Origin: an uncultured Saprospiraceae bacterium
GTDB taxonomy: Bacteria > Bacteroidota > Bacteroidia > Chitinophagales > Saprospiraceae
Length of the DNA stretch: 64,000 nucleotides
NCBI GenBank assembly: GCA_937918905.1
Contig: CAKZSH010000132.1
Span: 1 to 64,000, forward strand
Reading direction: 5' to 3'
The notes beneath the pieces are model-generated. The model ran no database searches and was not told the DNA's origin. It saw nothing but the letters and a program-made list of their open reading frames with translations. Position numbers and translations under genes: made by a program. Positions 1-9,741 of the stretch are shown here, in pieces; position 1 is the first letter of the stretch; each line of letters starts with the position of its first letter.

Positions 1-155
1 GGATGTAAATCCGACTCTCTCATCAAAAAACGTATGATCTAAACGCTTGATTATAAATATTTTAAAATCAATATTATTCGACCGAGAGAGTCGGATTTAC
101 ATCCGACGGCTAAGAAGAAAATTAATAGACACCGTTAAATAAACACCCCCAATTT
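1..155. repeat. copy of the CCGTCGGATGTAAATCCGACTCTCTC inverted-repeat family, left side cut by window edge
   Basis: GGATGTAAATCCGACTCTCTC (1-21) against GAGAGAGTCGGATTTACATCC (84-104), flank GACGGCTAAGAAGAAAATTAATAGACACCGTTAAATAAACACCCCC. Confidence 0.95.
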
Positions 156-462
156 TGTCAATCACCAATAACTCCCACAAGTGACACCTTAAAATATCAA
201 ATTGGGAATAACTATTATGTTACGGTACGATGATTGTATTATTTTAAATATATGAGTTAAATTTGCCTCTCTTATAACTCAAACCTCCCACAACCGATAT
301 TTTCCCCTATTTATTATTTACTTTTCCCTAATTCTACGTTAAGCAGACAAATGTCACATAATATCTTAAAAAATATTATCGTTAATGAACAATAAATATA
401 TCTGAACCTTTATATTTTTTTAACTTTGTGTTTCCTTATAACATATCTAAAACATCTAAAAA

Positions 463-654
463 ATGAAATCGGTAAAACTCAAAAAGATCCTCCCTATCGC
501 AATTTGCTTAATGGCATTAGTTTCTATGACTTCTTGTAATAGAGGTGTAGGTTGCCCAAGCGATTTTTCTATTAATAAAACTGTTGTTGAAAAAGCAGTA
601 GAAACTGCTGCAATAGTTGCTAAAAAAACTGTTCAAAAAGAAATCTTGAAATAA
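463..654 (+). CDS. small putative lipoprotein
   Basis: N-terminal basic/hydrophobic segment followed by a lipobox-like SMTSC; 63 aa. Confidence 0.6.
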   Translation: MKSVKLKKILPIAICLMALVSMTSCNRGVGCPSDFSINKTVVEKAVETAAIVAKKTVQKEILK

Positions 655-658
655 TATT

Positions 659-1003
659 ATGAATTGGATTCCCTTAGATTCTTTAGATCAATTAAATAAG
701 ATCATTGAACGTTCCAATGAAATTCCTTGCGCTATTTTTAAACATAGCACAAGATGTTCGATCAGTTCCATGGCCAAACTCCGTTTGGAGGGTGATTGGG
801 ATTTTTCAAATAATGACATTGAAGCGTACTATTTAGATTTGATTGCACATCGGGATATTTCGAACCAAATTGCAGAAACCTTTTCTGTTCATCATGAATC
901 ACCTCAAATTTTATTAATTAAAAATGGAGCGTGTACTTATGATTCTTCGCATCTTGATATTACTGTGGACGAACTCAAAGAAGGTTTGACCGCAAAATGG
1001 TAA
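659..1003 (+). CDS. ytxJ: YtxJ-like bacillithiol-system monothiol protein
   Basis: FKHSTRCSISSMAKLRLE motif typical of the YtxJ family, thioredoxin-like length. Confidence 0.75.
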   Translation: MNWIPLDSLDQLNKIIERSNEIPCAIFKHSTRCSISSMAKLRLEGDWDFSNNDIEAYYLDLIAHRDISNQIAETFSVHHESPQILLIKNGACTYDSSHLDITVDELKEGLTAKW

Positions 1004-1659
1004 ATAATAAAATCTTTACTACAGAAGATGGTTCTCACTCCATGTTCTCTCAAAAACATGGAGTGAGTTATCATTCAAAACATGGAGCCATCCAAGAAAC
1101 GGAACACGTTTTTATTCAGGCTGGTTTCCATCATCAACTTCCTTCCTCCTCACTTTCTATTCTCGATATTGGTTTTGGTACTGGACTTAATGCCTACATG
1201 ACTTACTTGGAAGCAGAAAAGCAAAAAGTTAAGGTAAATTACATGGGTATTGAAGCATTTCCTATTACATTAGATGCCGCTGAAAAACTTAACTTTTCAG
1301 AACTTTTACAACAAGACAATTCCGTATTTCAAAATTTACATATTTTAAGTTGGGGTGAATCTCATTCTATTTCGGAATATTTTACTTTTGAAAAAAGACA
1401 AACCCGTTTTGAATACCTAGATTTTAAAGAACAATTTGATGTGATTTATTTTGATGCATTTGCTCCAAATGCTCAACCCGAATTATGGGAAGAAAATATT
1501 TTACAAAATATGTTTGATGCTTTAAAACCAAATGGGGTACTTACCACTTACTGCGCAAAGGGAGTGGTTAAACGAACTTTTAAAAAAGTAGGCTTTACCA
1601 TTGAAGCAATCCCTGGTCCACCTGGAAAAAGAGAAATGACTCGTGCTTTGAAGATTTGA
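997..1659 (+). CDS. mnmD: MnmD-like tRNA 5-(aminomethyl)-2-thiouridine methyltransferase (DUF752)
   Basis: ILDIGFGTGLNAYMT SAM motif, FDVIYFDAFAPNAQPELWE, LTTYCAKGVVKRTFKKVGF, PGPPGKREMTRA. Confidence 0.85.
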   Translation: MVNNKIFTTEDGSHSMFSQKHGVSYHSKHGAIQETEHVFIQAGFHHQLPSSSLSILDIGFGTGLNAYMTYLEAEKQKVKVNYMGIEAFPITLDAAEKLNFSELLQQDNSVFQNLHILSWGESHSISEYFTFEKRQTRFEYLDFKEQFDVIYFDAFAPNAQPELWEENILQNMFDALKPNGVLTTYCAKGVVKRTFKKVGFTIEAIPGPPGKREMTRALKI

Positions 1660-1740
1660 ATTTTGAATAATCAAATCATTTTATTTTTTAGTTATCTTCT
1701 TAATTAATATCATTTTCGCCAACCTTTTCTTGAAAAAAAA

Positions 1741-1759
1741 TCGTCATATATTATGACGA
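1741..1759. terminator. hairpin downstream of mnmD
   Basis: TCGTCATA-TAT-TATGACGA preceded by an A-run and followed by AATTTTT. Confidence 0.5.
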
Positions 1760-1783
1760 CAATTTTTCACCTAAAAAAATATA

Positions 1784-3157
1784 ATGATGAAAAAAGCCAT
1801 ACTATTAACCGTTACCTTTCTTTGTTTATTTTTTATTGGAAAAGCCACTCATAATGTTGGAGGAGAAATTACTGTGAAACAAACTGGAACGCTTGAATAT
1901 GAAGCCACTATTCACACCTATACCATTGCCTCTTCTATTCCAGCTGATAGAGATAGTCTAAACATTTGTTGGGGAGATGGAGTATGTGAATGGGTAGCAA
2001 GAGATACTTCCTATTTGGTTGGAAATAATCTTAAGTATAATCGGTATCCTAAAATACATACTTATTCGAGTCAAAACACCTACACCATTTCTATGACTGA
2101 TCCTAATAGAATTGGTGGAATTTTGAACATACCAATTTCTAGTAATATTCCATTTCATATCGAAACGACTATTGTTGTAAACGATCTTCAAAATAGTACA
2201 CCTATTATTAAAAATCCTATTTCTGATTTGGCATATGTTGGGCAAGTATATCAGCATAATCCAATAGCTTTTGATTGTGATGGAGACAGTCTTACTTACG
2301 AATTCAATATTCCTTTACAAGGAATTGGAAGCCCTATTCCTAATTTTTCTTTGCCCGATCAAATTTTCGTAAGTCTAGATAATATTTTAGAAATTAATTC
2401 AGAAAATGGAACGATCACATGGAGTGTGCCCCAACAAGCTGGACTTTACACAATTGCAATAAAAATTTCAGAATTTCGAGGGGATAATTTATTGAGTACG
2501 ACCATCCGAGACTTTCAAATTTCAGTATTGCCAGACTTTAATCTGTCTCCTGAAATCACTACTAATTTATTAGCAGAGCAAATGACATTGAGTGTTGGAG
2601 ACACTTTAAATTTTGATGTAACAGGAGTTGACCCTAGTGGAGAAAATCTTTTGTTGCAATGTTCTGGTCAACCTTTTTTATTGAACCACCCTCCTACTTT
2701 TGATGCCCCTACTGATTTTCAGGATGGGCCCATTACTACTAATTTTGATTGGGTGATTACTGACGATCATGTTTTATTTAGTCCTCACTATATTGTTTTT
2801 AGACTAGAAGAACGTGGAGAAAATTCTGTTGAAGGATTAACAAAATACAAAGTCATCAAAGTTTCCATCAATGATTCTCCAACCAATACAGACGATTTAT
2901 TTGAAAATTTAGAATATAAAATTTTCCCAAACCCAATAACAGAAGGGATCTTAAATGTCAAATTCAATGATGATTTCTTAGGAGAAAAAATAATTTGGCA
3001 AGTATTTAGTCTGGATGGAAAACTATTGTTAGAAAACCTAATGAATATTTATGAATTACAACAAACAATTGATTTACAAGGACTTATAAAAGGTAATTAT
3101 ATTTTCACAGTCTCTTCTGCAACTAACTCAATAAGTAATATAATCACAATCAATTAA
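1784..3157 (+). CDS. secreted protein with cadherin/Ig-like region and T9SS type A sorting domain
   Basis: signal peptide; C-terminal 'IFPNPITEGILNVKF...' sorting domain. Confidence 0.75.
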   Translation: MMKKAILLTVTFLCLFFIGKATHNVGGEITVKQTGTLEYEATIHTYTIASSIPADRDSLNICWGDGVCEWVARDTSYLVGNNLKYNRYPKIHTYSSQNTYTISMTDPNRIGGILNIPISSNIPFHIETTIVVNDLQNSTPIIKNPISDLAYVGQVYQHNPIAFDCDGDSLTYEFNIPLQGIGSPIPNFSLPDQIFVSLDNILEINSENGTITWSVPQQAGLYTIAIKISEFRGDNLLSTTIRDFQISVLPDFNLSPEITTNLLAEQMTLSVGDTLNFDVTGVDPSGENLLLQCSGQPFLLNHPPTFDAPTDFQDGPITTNFDWVITDDHVLFSPHYIVFRLEERGENSVEGLTKYKVIKVSINDSPTNTDDLFENLEYKIFPNPITEGILNVKFNDDFLGEKIIWQVFSLDGKLLLENLMNIYELQQTIDLQGLIKGNYIFTVSSATNSISNIITIN

Positions 3158-3205
3158 AATGTAAAAGCGGTGTTGGAAATATTTCCAACACCGCTTTTAC
3201 ATTTT
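3156..3205. terminator. perfect 50-bp palindrome filling a convergent gap (bidirectional terminator)
   Basis: AAAATGTAAAAGCGGTGTTGGAAAT / ATTTCCAACACCGCTTTTACATTTT, 25-bp perfect arms with zero spacer. Confidence 0.85.
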
Positions 3206-4504
3206 CTACAAATCATATTGCTTAATCTTTCGATAAAGCGTTCTTTCCGAAATGCCTAGTTCTTCAGCAGCTTCCTTTCTTCTACCTTTGTATTTTTTTA
3301 AAGCCTTATCAATCATTTGTTTTTCCATAGCTTCCAAAGAAAGTGTTTCTTCTACTACCTCCGCATGATCGAAATCTGGATTTTCAATGATTATAGGTTG
3401 ACCTTCATTCGGGCTATAAACATCTTCGGGATTTTGATAATTGCTCTGCGGATTTTGAAATCTATTGGAAAGTTCTTCTCGATAATCTTCTCGACTAGAG
3501 GAGTTAGGAAATTTAGGTGCATCCAATTGTCGTAAATTTCTCAAATCAGGAACCTTTAAATCATTTCGTTTTATCATTTCAAAAACCAAAGATTTCAGAT
3601 CATTCAAATCCGATTTCATTTCAAATAACAACTTGTATAAAATCTCTCGTTCCTCAAATGAATTACTATCACTTCCATTATTTTTTCCATTACCAATTAC
3701 GGGTAAATTTCTTTTTAGAAGCTGTGGATTAGCATCAATTAATTCTTCTGCAGTAACGATTTTATTTTCTGACATCAGAGAAACCCGTTCAGCAATATTT
3801 TTTAATTCTCTGATATTTCCTTTCCAAGAATAATTTTCTAAAACCAATTGTGCTTTTTCATCCAAACGTACAGGAGTGGCTCGGTATTTATCTGCAAAAT
3901 CAGAAGCAAATTTTCGGAACAAGATAGAAATATCTTCAGGGCGTTCTCTCAAAGGAGGAACTTTTATCGTAACTGTATTCAAACGATAATATAAATCTTC
4001 TCGAAATTTTCCTTTTTGAATTCTATCCTCCAAATCAACATTGGTTGCTGCAATTACTCGTACATCCGTTTTATTGATCTTATTGGAACCTACTCGAATA
4101 AACTCTCCTGATTCTAAAACTCGAAGTAAATATTGTTGAGTCTCCTGTGGCATTTCTCCAATTTCATCTAGAAAAATTGTTCCACCATTTACGGTTTCAA
4201 AATACCCTTTACGATCACTTGATGCTCCCGTAAATGCACCTTTCTCATGCCCAAACAATTCGGAATTGATAGTACCTGCTGGAATCGCTCCACAGTTAAT
4301 CGCTATAAATTGATTGTGCTTTCTTGGACTTAAGGAATGGATAATTTTGGAAAAAACTTCTTTTCCTACTCCGCTCTCTCCCTGCACCAAAACCGATAAA
4401 TCAGTAGGTGCCACACGTACCGCAGTTCCTAATGCAATGTCCAATACATCAGAAGAACCAATTATCCCAAATCGTTGCTTTATAGATTGAAGATTTTTAC
4501 TCAT
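3206..4504 (-). CDS. sigma-54-dependent transcriptional activator (no receiver domain)
   Basis: [24 protein letters not shown]-terminal Fis-type HTH ([20 protein letters not shown]). Confidence 0.9.
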   Translation of the reverse strand: MSKNLQSIKQRFGIIGSSDVLDIALGTAVRVAPTDLSVLVQGESGVGKEVFSKIIHSLSPRKHNQFIAINCGAIPAGTINSELFGHEKGAFTGASSDRKGYFETVNGGTIFLDEIGEMPQETQQYLLRVLESGEFIRVGSNKINKTDVRVIAATNVDLEDRIQKGKFREDLYYRLNTVTIKVPPLRERPEDISILFRKFASDFADKYRATPVRLDEKAQLVLENYSWKGNIRELKNIAERVSLMSENKIVTAEELIDANPQLLKRNLPVIGNGKNNGSDSNSFEEREILYKLLFEMKSDLNDLKSLVFEMIKRNDLKVPDLRNLRQLDAPKFPNSSSREDYREELSNRFQNPQSNYQNPEDVYSPNEGQPIIIENPDFDHAEVVEETLSLEAMEKQMIDKALKKYKGRRKEAAEELGISERTLYRKIKQYDL

Positions 4505-4517
4505 ATTTTTTTTTGAC

Positions 4518-4642
4518 GGTGAACGGTAGACGGTTGACGGTCGCTGCGCTTGACGGTTCGAATAATTTTGATTTTAAGATTTTCGAACCGTCAAGCGTAG
4601 CGTCCGTCAACCGTCAAGCGAAGCGACCGTCTACCGTTTTTT
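4518..4642. repeat. long inverted repeat made of CCGTCAA(GCGNAGCG) words
   Basis: GAACGGTAGACGGTTGACGGTCGCTGCGCTTGACGGTTCGAA against TTCGAACCGTCAAGCGTAGCG...CCGTCTACCGTT; right arm has an extra repeat unit. Confidence 0.85.
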
Positions 4643-4644
4643 TA

Positions 4645-6078
4645 TTAAGAAACAATTTCTCCTTTTAAGGTTGCACTTGTTATTTCATTCACTTTTACCA
4701 TCACATAATCACCTGGTTTGCAATCTCCTTTTTTGGAAAAAACGATCATTTTGTTTTGCGAATTTCTTCCTTTGAATTGGTCTTTACTTTTCTTTGAATT
4801 CCCTTCAATTAAAACTTTATACGTTTTGCCAAGGTCTTTTTGATTTTGCTCATATGATACCTCTCGTTGCATATCTACAATTTCTTGCAATCGTCGTTTT
4901 TTAACTTTCAACGGAATATCATCTTCATACTTTCGAGCGGCAAGAGTGCCTGGTCTTTCTGAATAATAAAACGTATAACTATAAGTGAATTTTGCCCACT
5001 TCACCATTTCTACTGATTCTCTATGTTCCTCTTCTGTCTCCGTACAAAAACCAGCAATGATGTCAGATGAAATCGCACAATCAGGAATGATTCGATAAAT
5101 AGATTCCACCCTTTCTCTATACCAATCTGCATCATAAGTTCTATTCATCAATTTCAATACTCGACTATTACCACTTTGAACAGGTAAATGAATATAATTA
5201 CAAATATTTTCGTAAGCTGCAATCGTATGAATAACTTCATCTGTAATATCCTTAGGATGTGAGGTAGAAAATCGAACACGCATTTCAGGACTTACCTTTG
5301 CAACAGCTTCTAATAAATTTGCAAAATTCACCACTTCTTTAGTCTCAGGATTTTCCCATTTATAGGAATCTACATTTTGACCTAACAAAGTAACTTCTTT
5401 AAATCCATTTTCAAGGAGTTCTGTCGCCTCTGCAATAATGCTAAATAAATTTCGACTTCTTTCACGTCCACGTGTATACGGTACTACACAAAAGGAACAC
5501 ATATTATCGCACCCTCGCATAATTGAAATAAATCCTGAGACTCCATTTGATGACAAACGCAAAGGACTAATTTCTGCATAAGTTTCTTCACGAGAGAGAA
5601 AAACATTTACCCCTTTTTGACCACCTTCCGCTTCAGCTACCAACTTTGGTAAATCTCGATATGCATCAGGGCCAACTACCATATCTACTAATTTTTCTTC
5701 TTCAAGAAATTTAGTCTTTAACCTTTCTGCCATACAACCTAAAACACCTACAAGGGTCCCTGGTTTTTCTTTTTTTATTTTATCAAACTCACGTAATCTC
5801 TGTCGAACTCTTTGCTCTGCTTTTTCTCTAATCGAACAAGTATTGATCAAAATCAAATCAGATTCTTCCATAATTCGAGTTGGGGCAAAACCACTCTCCG
5901 CCAAAATAGAAGCGACAATTTCACTATCGCTAAAATTCATTTGACAACCATAACTTTCGATATAAAATTTCTTCCCATCTTCATTTACTACAGGCTGGTC
6001 TTTAAAAAACACCTCGCCCTGCTTGCTCTCTTCAAGTGGCTTATTCAAATCCGGAATAGTTGGATTATTATCGTACAT
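4645..6078 (-). CDS. miaB: tRNA-2-methylthio-N6-dimethylallyladenosine synthase MiaB
   Basis: UPF0004 ([11 protein letters not shown]), radical [27 protein letters not shown] domain. Confidence 0.95.
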   Translation of the reverse strand: MYDNNPTIPDLNKPLEESKQGEVFFKDQPVVNEDGKKFYIESYGCQMNFSDSEIVASILAESGFAPTRIMEESDLILINTCSIREKAEQRVRQRLREFDKIKKEKPGTLVGVLGCMAERLKTKFLEEEKLVDMVVGPDAYRDLPKLVAEAEGGQKGVNVFLSREETYAEISPLRLSSNGVSGFISIMRGCDNMCSFCVVPYTRGRERSRNLFSIIAEATELLENGFKEVTLLGQNVDSYKWENPETKEVVNFANLLEAVAKVSPEMRVRFSTSHPKDITDEVIHTIAAYENICNYIHLPVQSGNSRVLKLMNRTYDADWYRERVESIYRIIPDCAISSDIIAGFCTETEEEHRESVEMVKWAKFTYSYTFYYSERPGTLAARKYEDDIPLKVKKRRLQEIVDMQREVSYEQNQKDLGKTYKVLIEGNSKKSKDQFKGRNSQNKMIVFSKKGDCKPGDYVMVKVNEITSATLKGEIVS

Positions 6079-6098
6079 CGCTTTAATTTATTATTCGT

Positions 6099-6240
6099 AA
6101 TTAATCAGTATTGGAGAGGTACACGAGTCAAGGTTTGACTTCTCAAGTCAAGCCTTGACTTATAAGAACATCAATATAAGTAAAGGCCTTATTTTCAAGT
6201 CGGACCTTGACTCGTGTACAGCCAATGCTGAATAATTACT
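6099..6240. repeat. inverted-repeat element, CACGAGTCAAGG family, copy 1
   Basis: TACACGAGTCAAGGTTTGACTT... against ...AAGTCGGACCTTGACTCGTGTAcagCCAATGCTGAATAAT. Confidence 0.85.
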
Positions 6241-6373
6241 ATTATTCTATTAAAAAAAATTCGACCGCAAATATAATGATTTTTTTATGCAAATGTGACA
6301 GAATGGCAGTTTTAAATGTGGCAAATTTAGATTGTTTAAGCCCTCAATACTAGGCTTGGAAAGAGAAATTCAT

Positions 6374-6547
6374 TTTAGGGAGTAGTAAATAAATACCCTA
6401 GCCATCTGAAGGCTTCTTTTTCAATATGATTTCGCTTCGCTATGAAAAAATGAAGCCGTACCGAAGGGTATGCCTTAATTTTTTCATTTACTCATATTAA
6501 AAAATAATCTCTTCATATGGGTAGGGTATTTAATTCCTACCCCCTTA
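6374..6547. repeat. long inverted repeat upstream of fhs
   Basis: TTTAGGGAGTAGTAAATAAATACCCTAGCCATCTGAAG against CTTCATATGGGTAGGGTATTTAATTCCTACCCCCTTAA. Confidence 0.8.
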
Positions 6548-6556
6548 ATAAAAAAA

Positions 6557-6683
6557 GATTCAAAATTATGGATTTTTCTAGCCACATATTATGCAGATTT
6601 TATGATTTTCCTCTAATGCCTTTTTTCGAAAAATCATGAAAATCTGCGTAATCTGCGGCTAAAAAAATCCATAATTTTGAATC
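6557..6683. repeat. long inverted repeat immediately upstream of fhs
   Basis: GATTCAAAATTATGGATTTTTCTAGCC...GCAGATTTTATGATTTT against AAAATCATGAAAATCTGC...GGCTAAAAAAATCCATAATTTTGAATC. Confidence 0.85.
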
Positions 6684-6749
6684 AAAAAAACAATACAAAT
6701 TAACTTTCATGTACTAACTTTAGCTCATTAAAAATAAAACCATAATTCA

Positions 6750-8426
6750 ATGAAATCAGATATCGAAATTGCAAGAAAAATAAAATTAAAGCCCATCCAA
6801 AAAATTGCTGAAAAATTAAAGGTCAAAGAAAAAGACCTTCAGCTATATGGAAAATACAAAGCAAAATTGCCTTTATCATTAATCAAAAAAGGCAATATTA
6901 AAAAAAGCAAACTCATCTTAGTTACAGCCATTTCCCCTACTCCAGCAGGTGAAGGGAAAACCACTATGTCCATCGGTCTGACTCAAGGGATGAATCGAAT
7001 TGGAAAAAAAACAACAGTAGTTTTACGGGAACCTTCCCTTGGTCCAGTCTTTGGAATCAAAGGAGGGGCAACTGGAGGTGGATGGTCACAAGTGTTACCT
7101 ATGGAAGATATCAACCTTCATTTTACTGGTGATTTTTCTGCAATCGAAAAAGCGCATAATTTATTAGCAGCCTTGATTGATAATAATATTCAAAACAAAA
7201 ATGCTGATCTCAATTTAAATATTGACCCACGAACAGTACTGTGGAAAAGAGTGATGGATATGAATGATCGAGCATTGCGTGATGTGGTCATCGGACTAGG
7301 TGGAACAGGATCAGGGATTCCTAGGGAAACAGGATTTGATATTACGGCTGCTTCCGAGATTATGGCGATTCTTTGTTTATCTGATGATTTAGAAGATTTA
7401 AAAACTAGACTAGGAAATATTTTTGTTGGTTTTACTTTTGGGAAAAAACCAATTTACGCAAGAGATTTAAAAGCACATGGTGCGATGACCGCTTTGCTCA
7501 AAGATGCTATCAAACCCAATCTAGTTCAAACCCTTGAGGGCAATCCTGCAATCATTCACGGTGGCCCTTTTGCCAATATCGCTCAAGGAACAAATACTGT
7601 GATTGCTACTCGAATGGGCATGTCTCTTTCTGATTATGTTGTAACAGAAGCAGGTTTTGGATGTGATTTAGGTGCTGAAAAATTCTTAGATATAAAATGC
7701 GTAAGTGCTGGACTTTCTCCTAAAGCCGTTGTCCTTGTGGCTACCATTCGAGCATTAAAATATCATGGGGGTGCTGATTTAAAATCATTAAATCGGTCAA
7801 ATGTAAAAGCAGTCAAAGCTGGTTTGGAAAATTTGGAAAAGCATATTGAAAATGTTTTACAATTTGGAATTCAACCTGTGGTTGCCATCAATAAATTCAC
7901 TTCAGATACTCCTGCCGAGATAAAAGCCATACAAGAAAAATGTGAAAGCTTAAATGTAAAAGCGGTGTTATGCAATGTCTGGGGAGAAGGAGGTAAAGGT
8001 GCAATTGAACTCGCCAAGGAGGTAGCGAAAGTAGCAGATAATTCTAAAAATAAATTTACTCCAATGTATGATTGGGATTGGAGTGTAGAGAAAAAAATAG
8101 AAGCTGTCGCTACAAAAATCTATGGTGCTAAAGCCATTGACTACACTCGTAAAGCTAAGGCAGATCTCAGAAAAATTAAACGATTAGGTTTGGAAAAACT
8201 TCCTGTTTGTATAGCTAAAACTCAAAAATCACTTTCTGATAATCCTAAATTATTGGGTCGCCCAAAAGATTTTCTAGTAACAGTAAGAGAAATTGAAATT
8301 GCAGCAGGTGCTAATTTTTTAATTCCAATAACTGGAAATATTATGCGAATGCCTGGGCTTCCTTCAGTTCCATCTGCAGAGCATATTGATATTGATAAAA
8401 ATGGAAATATTTCTGGGTTATTTTAA
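6750..8426 (+). CDS. fhs: formate--tetrahydrofolate ligase
   Basis: TPAGEGKTTMSIGL, LREPSLGPVFGIKGGATGGG, full-length match to the family as recognised. Confidence 0.96.
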   Translation: MKSDIEIARKIKLKPIQKIAEKLKVKEKDLQLYGKYKAKLPLSLIKKGNIKKSKLILVTAISPTPAGEGKTTMSIGLTQGMNRIGKKTTVVLREPSLGPVFGIKGGATGGGWSQVLPMEDINLHFTGDFSAIEKAHNLLAALIDNNIQNKNADLNLNIDPRTVLWKRVMDMNDRALRDVVIGLGGTGSGIPRETGFDITAASEIMAILCLSDDLEDLKTRLGNIFVGFTFGKKPIYARDLKAHGAMTALLKDAIKPNLVQTLEGNPAIIHGGPFANIAQGTNTVIATRMGMSLSDYVVTEAGFGCDLGAEKFLDIKCVSAGLSPKAVVLVATIRALKYHGGADLKSLNRSNVKAVKAGLENLEKHIENVLQFGIQPVVAINKFTSDTPAEIKAIQEKCESLNVKAVLCNVWGEGGKGAIELAKEVAKVADNSKNKFTPMYDWDWSVEKKIEAVATKIYGAKAIDYTRKAKADLRKIKRLGLEKLPVCIAKTQKSLSDNPKLLGRPKDFLVTVREIEIAAGANFLIPITGNIMRMPGLPSVPSAEHIDIDKNGNISGLF

Positions 8427-8438
8427 TATAATCTCTGC

Positions 8439-8468
8439 TCACAAGGTGAATTGAACTCGCCTTGTGAG
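8439..8468. terminator. hairpin downstream of fhs
   Basis: CTCACAAGGTGAattgaaCTCGCCTTGTGAG. Confidence 0.6.
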
Positions 8469-8540
8469 TCATTTTAATTTTTTGAAAATAGTATTCTAAG
8501 ACCAATCTTATTTTCGAAAATCAACACTAATTAATCCAAG

Positions 8541-8738
8541 TTGCAGATAATTGGATATGAGATGTTTAATAATAGTAACTATCGTTCTCATGTTGTTTTG
8601 ATAGGTGATAATCATGGTTTTGTATTGCTAGCTAATGGTCATCAATCAAAAGAGAGATCAATTGCAGCTTTAAAAGGGCAAGCAATTGTTTTAAATAAAA
8701 TTTCTGAATTATTGAATATTTTGCCCGCTACCCTCTAA
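8541..8738 (+). CDS. small hypothetical protein (TTG start or internal ATG)
   Basis: ORF only; no family recognised. Confidence 0.3.
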   Translation: MQIIGYEMFNNSNYRSHVVLIGDNHGFVLLANGHQSKERSIAALKGQAIVLNKISELLNILPATL

Positions 8739-8748
8739 AAGTAAAAAA

Positions 8749-8825
8749 ATTCGACTCTCTCAAATTGTTTAGAGATTCATAAACCAATATCGTTTGTGAT
8801 ATAGTTTTACGGAGAGAGCCGAATT
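8749..8825. repeat. degenerate copy of the GTAAATCCGACTCTCTC inverted-repeat family
   Basis: ATTCGACTCTCTCAAA ... GGAGAGAGCCGAAT. Confidence 0.65.
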
Positions 8826-8840
8826 AAAATATTGCTTTAA

Positions 8841-9305
8841 CTATTTTCTTACAATAGCTAAAAGCGTATTGATAAAAAAAAGAAGTTGAGCAAAAATCAG
8901 AAAACTTGCGATAGAAATTGTTGAGGTAAACACATCTGAAAAGTAAAAGGCTACAAATACTTCTCCGCTAGAAACTTTCCATAACAATGCTAATACAGCT
9001 GTTATCGATAATCCTAAATGCATCATACTTAGTTTGTAATCTGTACGAATTTGAAAGCCTCTATTCACCAATGCATATAATCCTCCAAGGAGAAAAAACA
9101 AGGATGAAATTCCAATCAACACAAAATAAAAGGGAGCTACGATTAGGGTTTCCCAATAATACATTTCCACACTTTTAAATGGGTTAAAAAGAATAAACAT
9201 AAAGGCAAAAAGCAAAAAGAAAAAGCCAGTAAGACTAAATATCCAATCTACTTTTCTTTGGAATGGAGCACGGTGGTAGACCACCATTGTTTCGTCTAAT
9301 AACAT
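8841..9305 (-). CDS. hypothetical integral membrane protein (start likely MLLDETMVVYHRAPF)
   Basis: four hydrophobic segments; ORF extension to 9395 has non-conserved character. Confidence 0.6.
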   Translation of the reverse strand: MLLDETMVVYHRAPFQRKVDWIFSLTGFFFLLFAFMFILFNPFKSVEMYYWETLIVAPFYFVLIGISSLFFLLGGLYALVNRGFQIRTDYKLSMMHLGLSITAVLALLWKVSSGEVFVAFYFSDVFTSTISIASFLIFAQLLFFINTLLAIVRK

Positions 9306-9667
9306 GATTGTTTTTGGAATAAGTGGACTTATATTTTCGAAGTTATGGTGGTTTCGATTTTTTTTTAAATCTAATAATAGATGAATTAATACCAATTCAG
9401 ATATTGATTAGAATCAAAAATCTAATTCCTAATAACCTCCGCAAAAATTTAAGACCTTTGTTAGTAAATAGAGAGAAATAACATTTTACAATTATTTTGT
9501 AAAATAATTACTAACGGGATTGGGAAGAATGGATTCTCTCTTAGTATGTTGTAACGAATATATGTATAACAATAAATAAAACAAAAGAAATACAGATTTT
9601 TCTAATCTTTTTTTATTTCAAATAAATAAAATACACAATCGTAACAAGTTGATTGCCAAATACTTAC

Positions 9668-9691
9668 GCCTATCTTGTAAACAAGATAGGC
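9668..9691. terminator. hairpin downstream of pdhB
   Basis: GCCTATCTTG-TAAA-CAAGATAGGC. Confidence 0.55.
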
Positions 9692-9741
9692 GCGAATCAA
9701 AATCTTAAATTTATTTGAATTCAGCTAAAGCGAAATTCAAT

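Noticed and set aside
1958-2257. Minus-strand ORF of 99 aa inside the T9SS protein gene
   Set aside because: Fully antisense to a well-supported CDS; same reasoning applied to 3317-3833, 5812-6138, 10301-10609, 12290-12707, 26584-26895, 31905-32405 and similar shadow ORFs.
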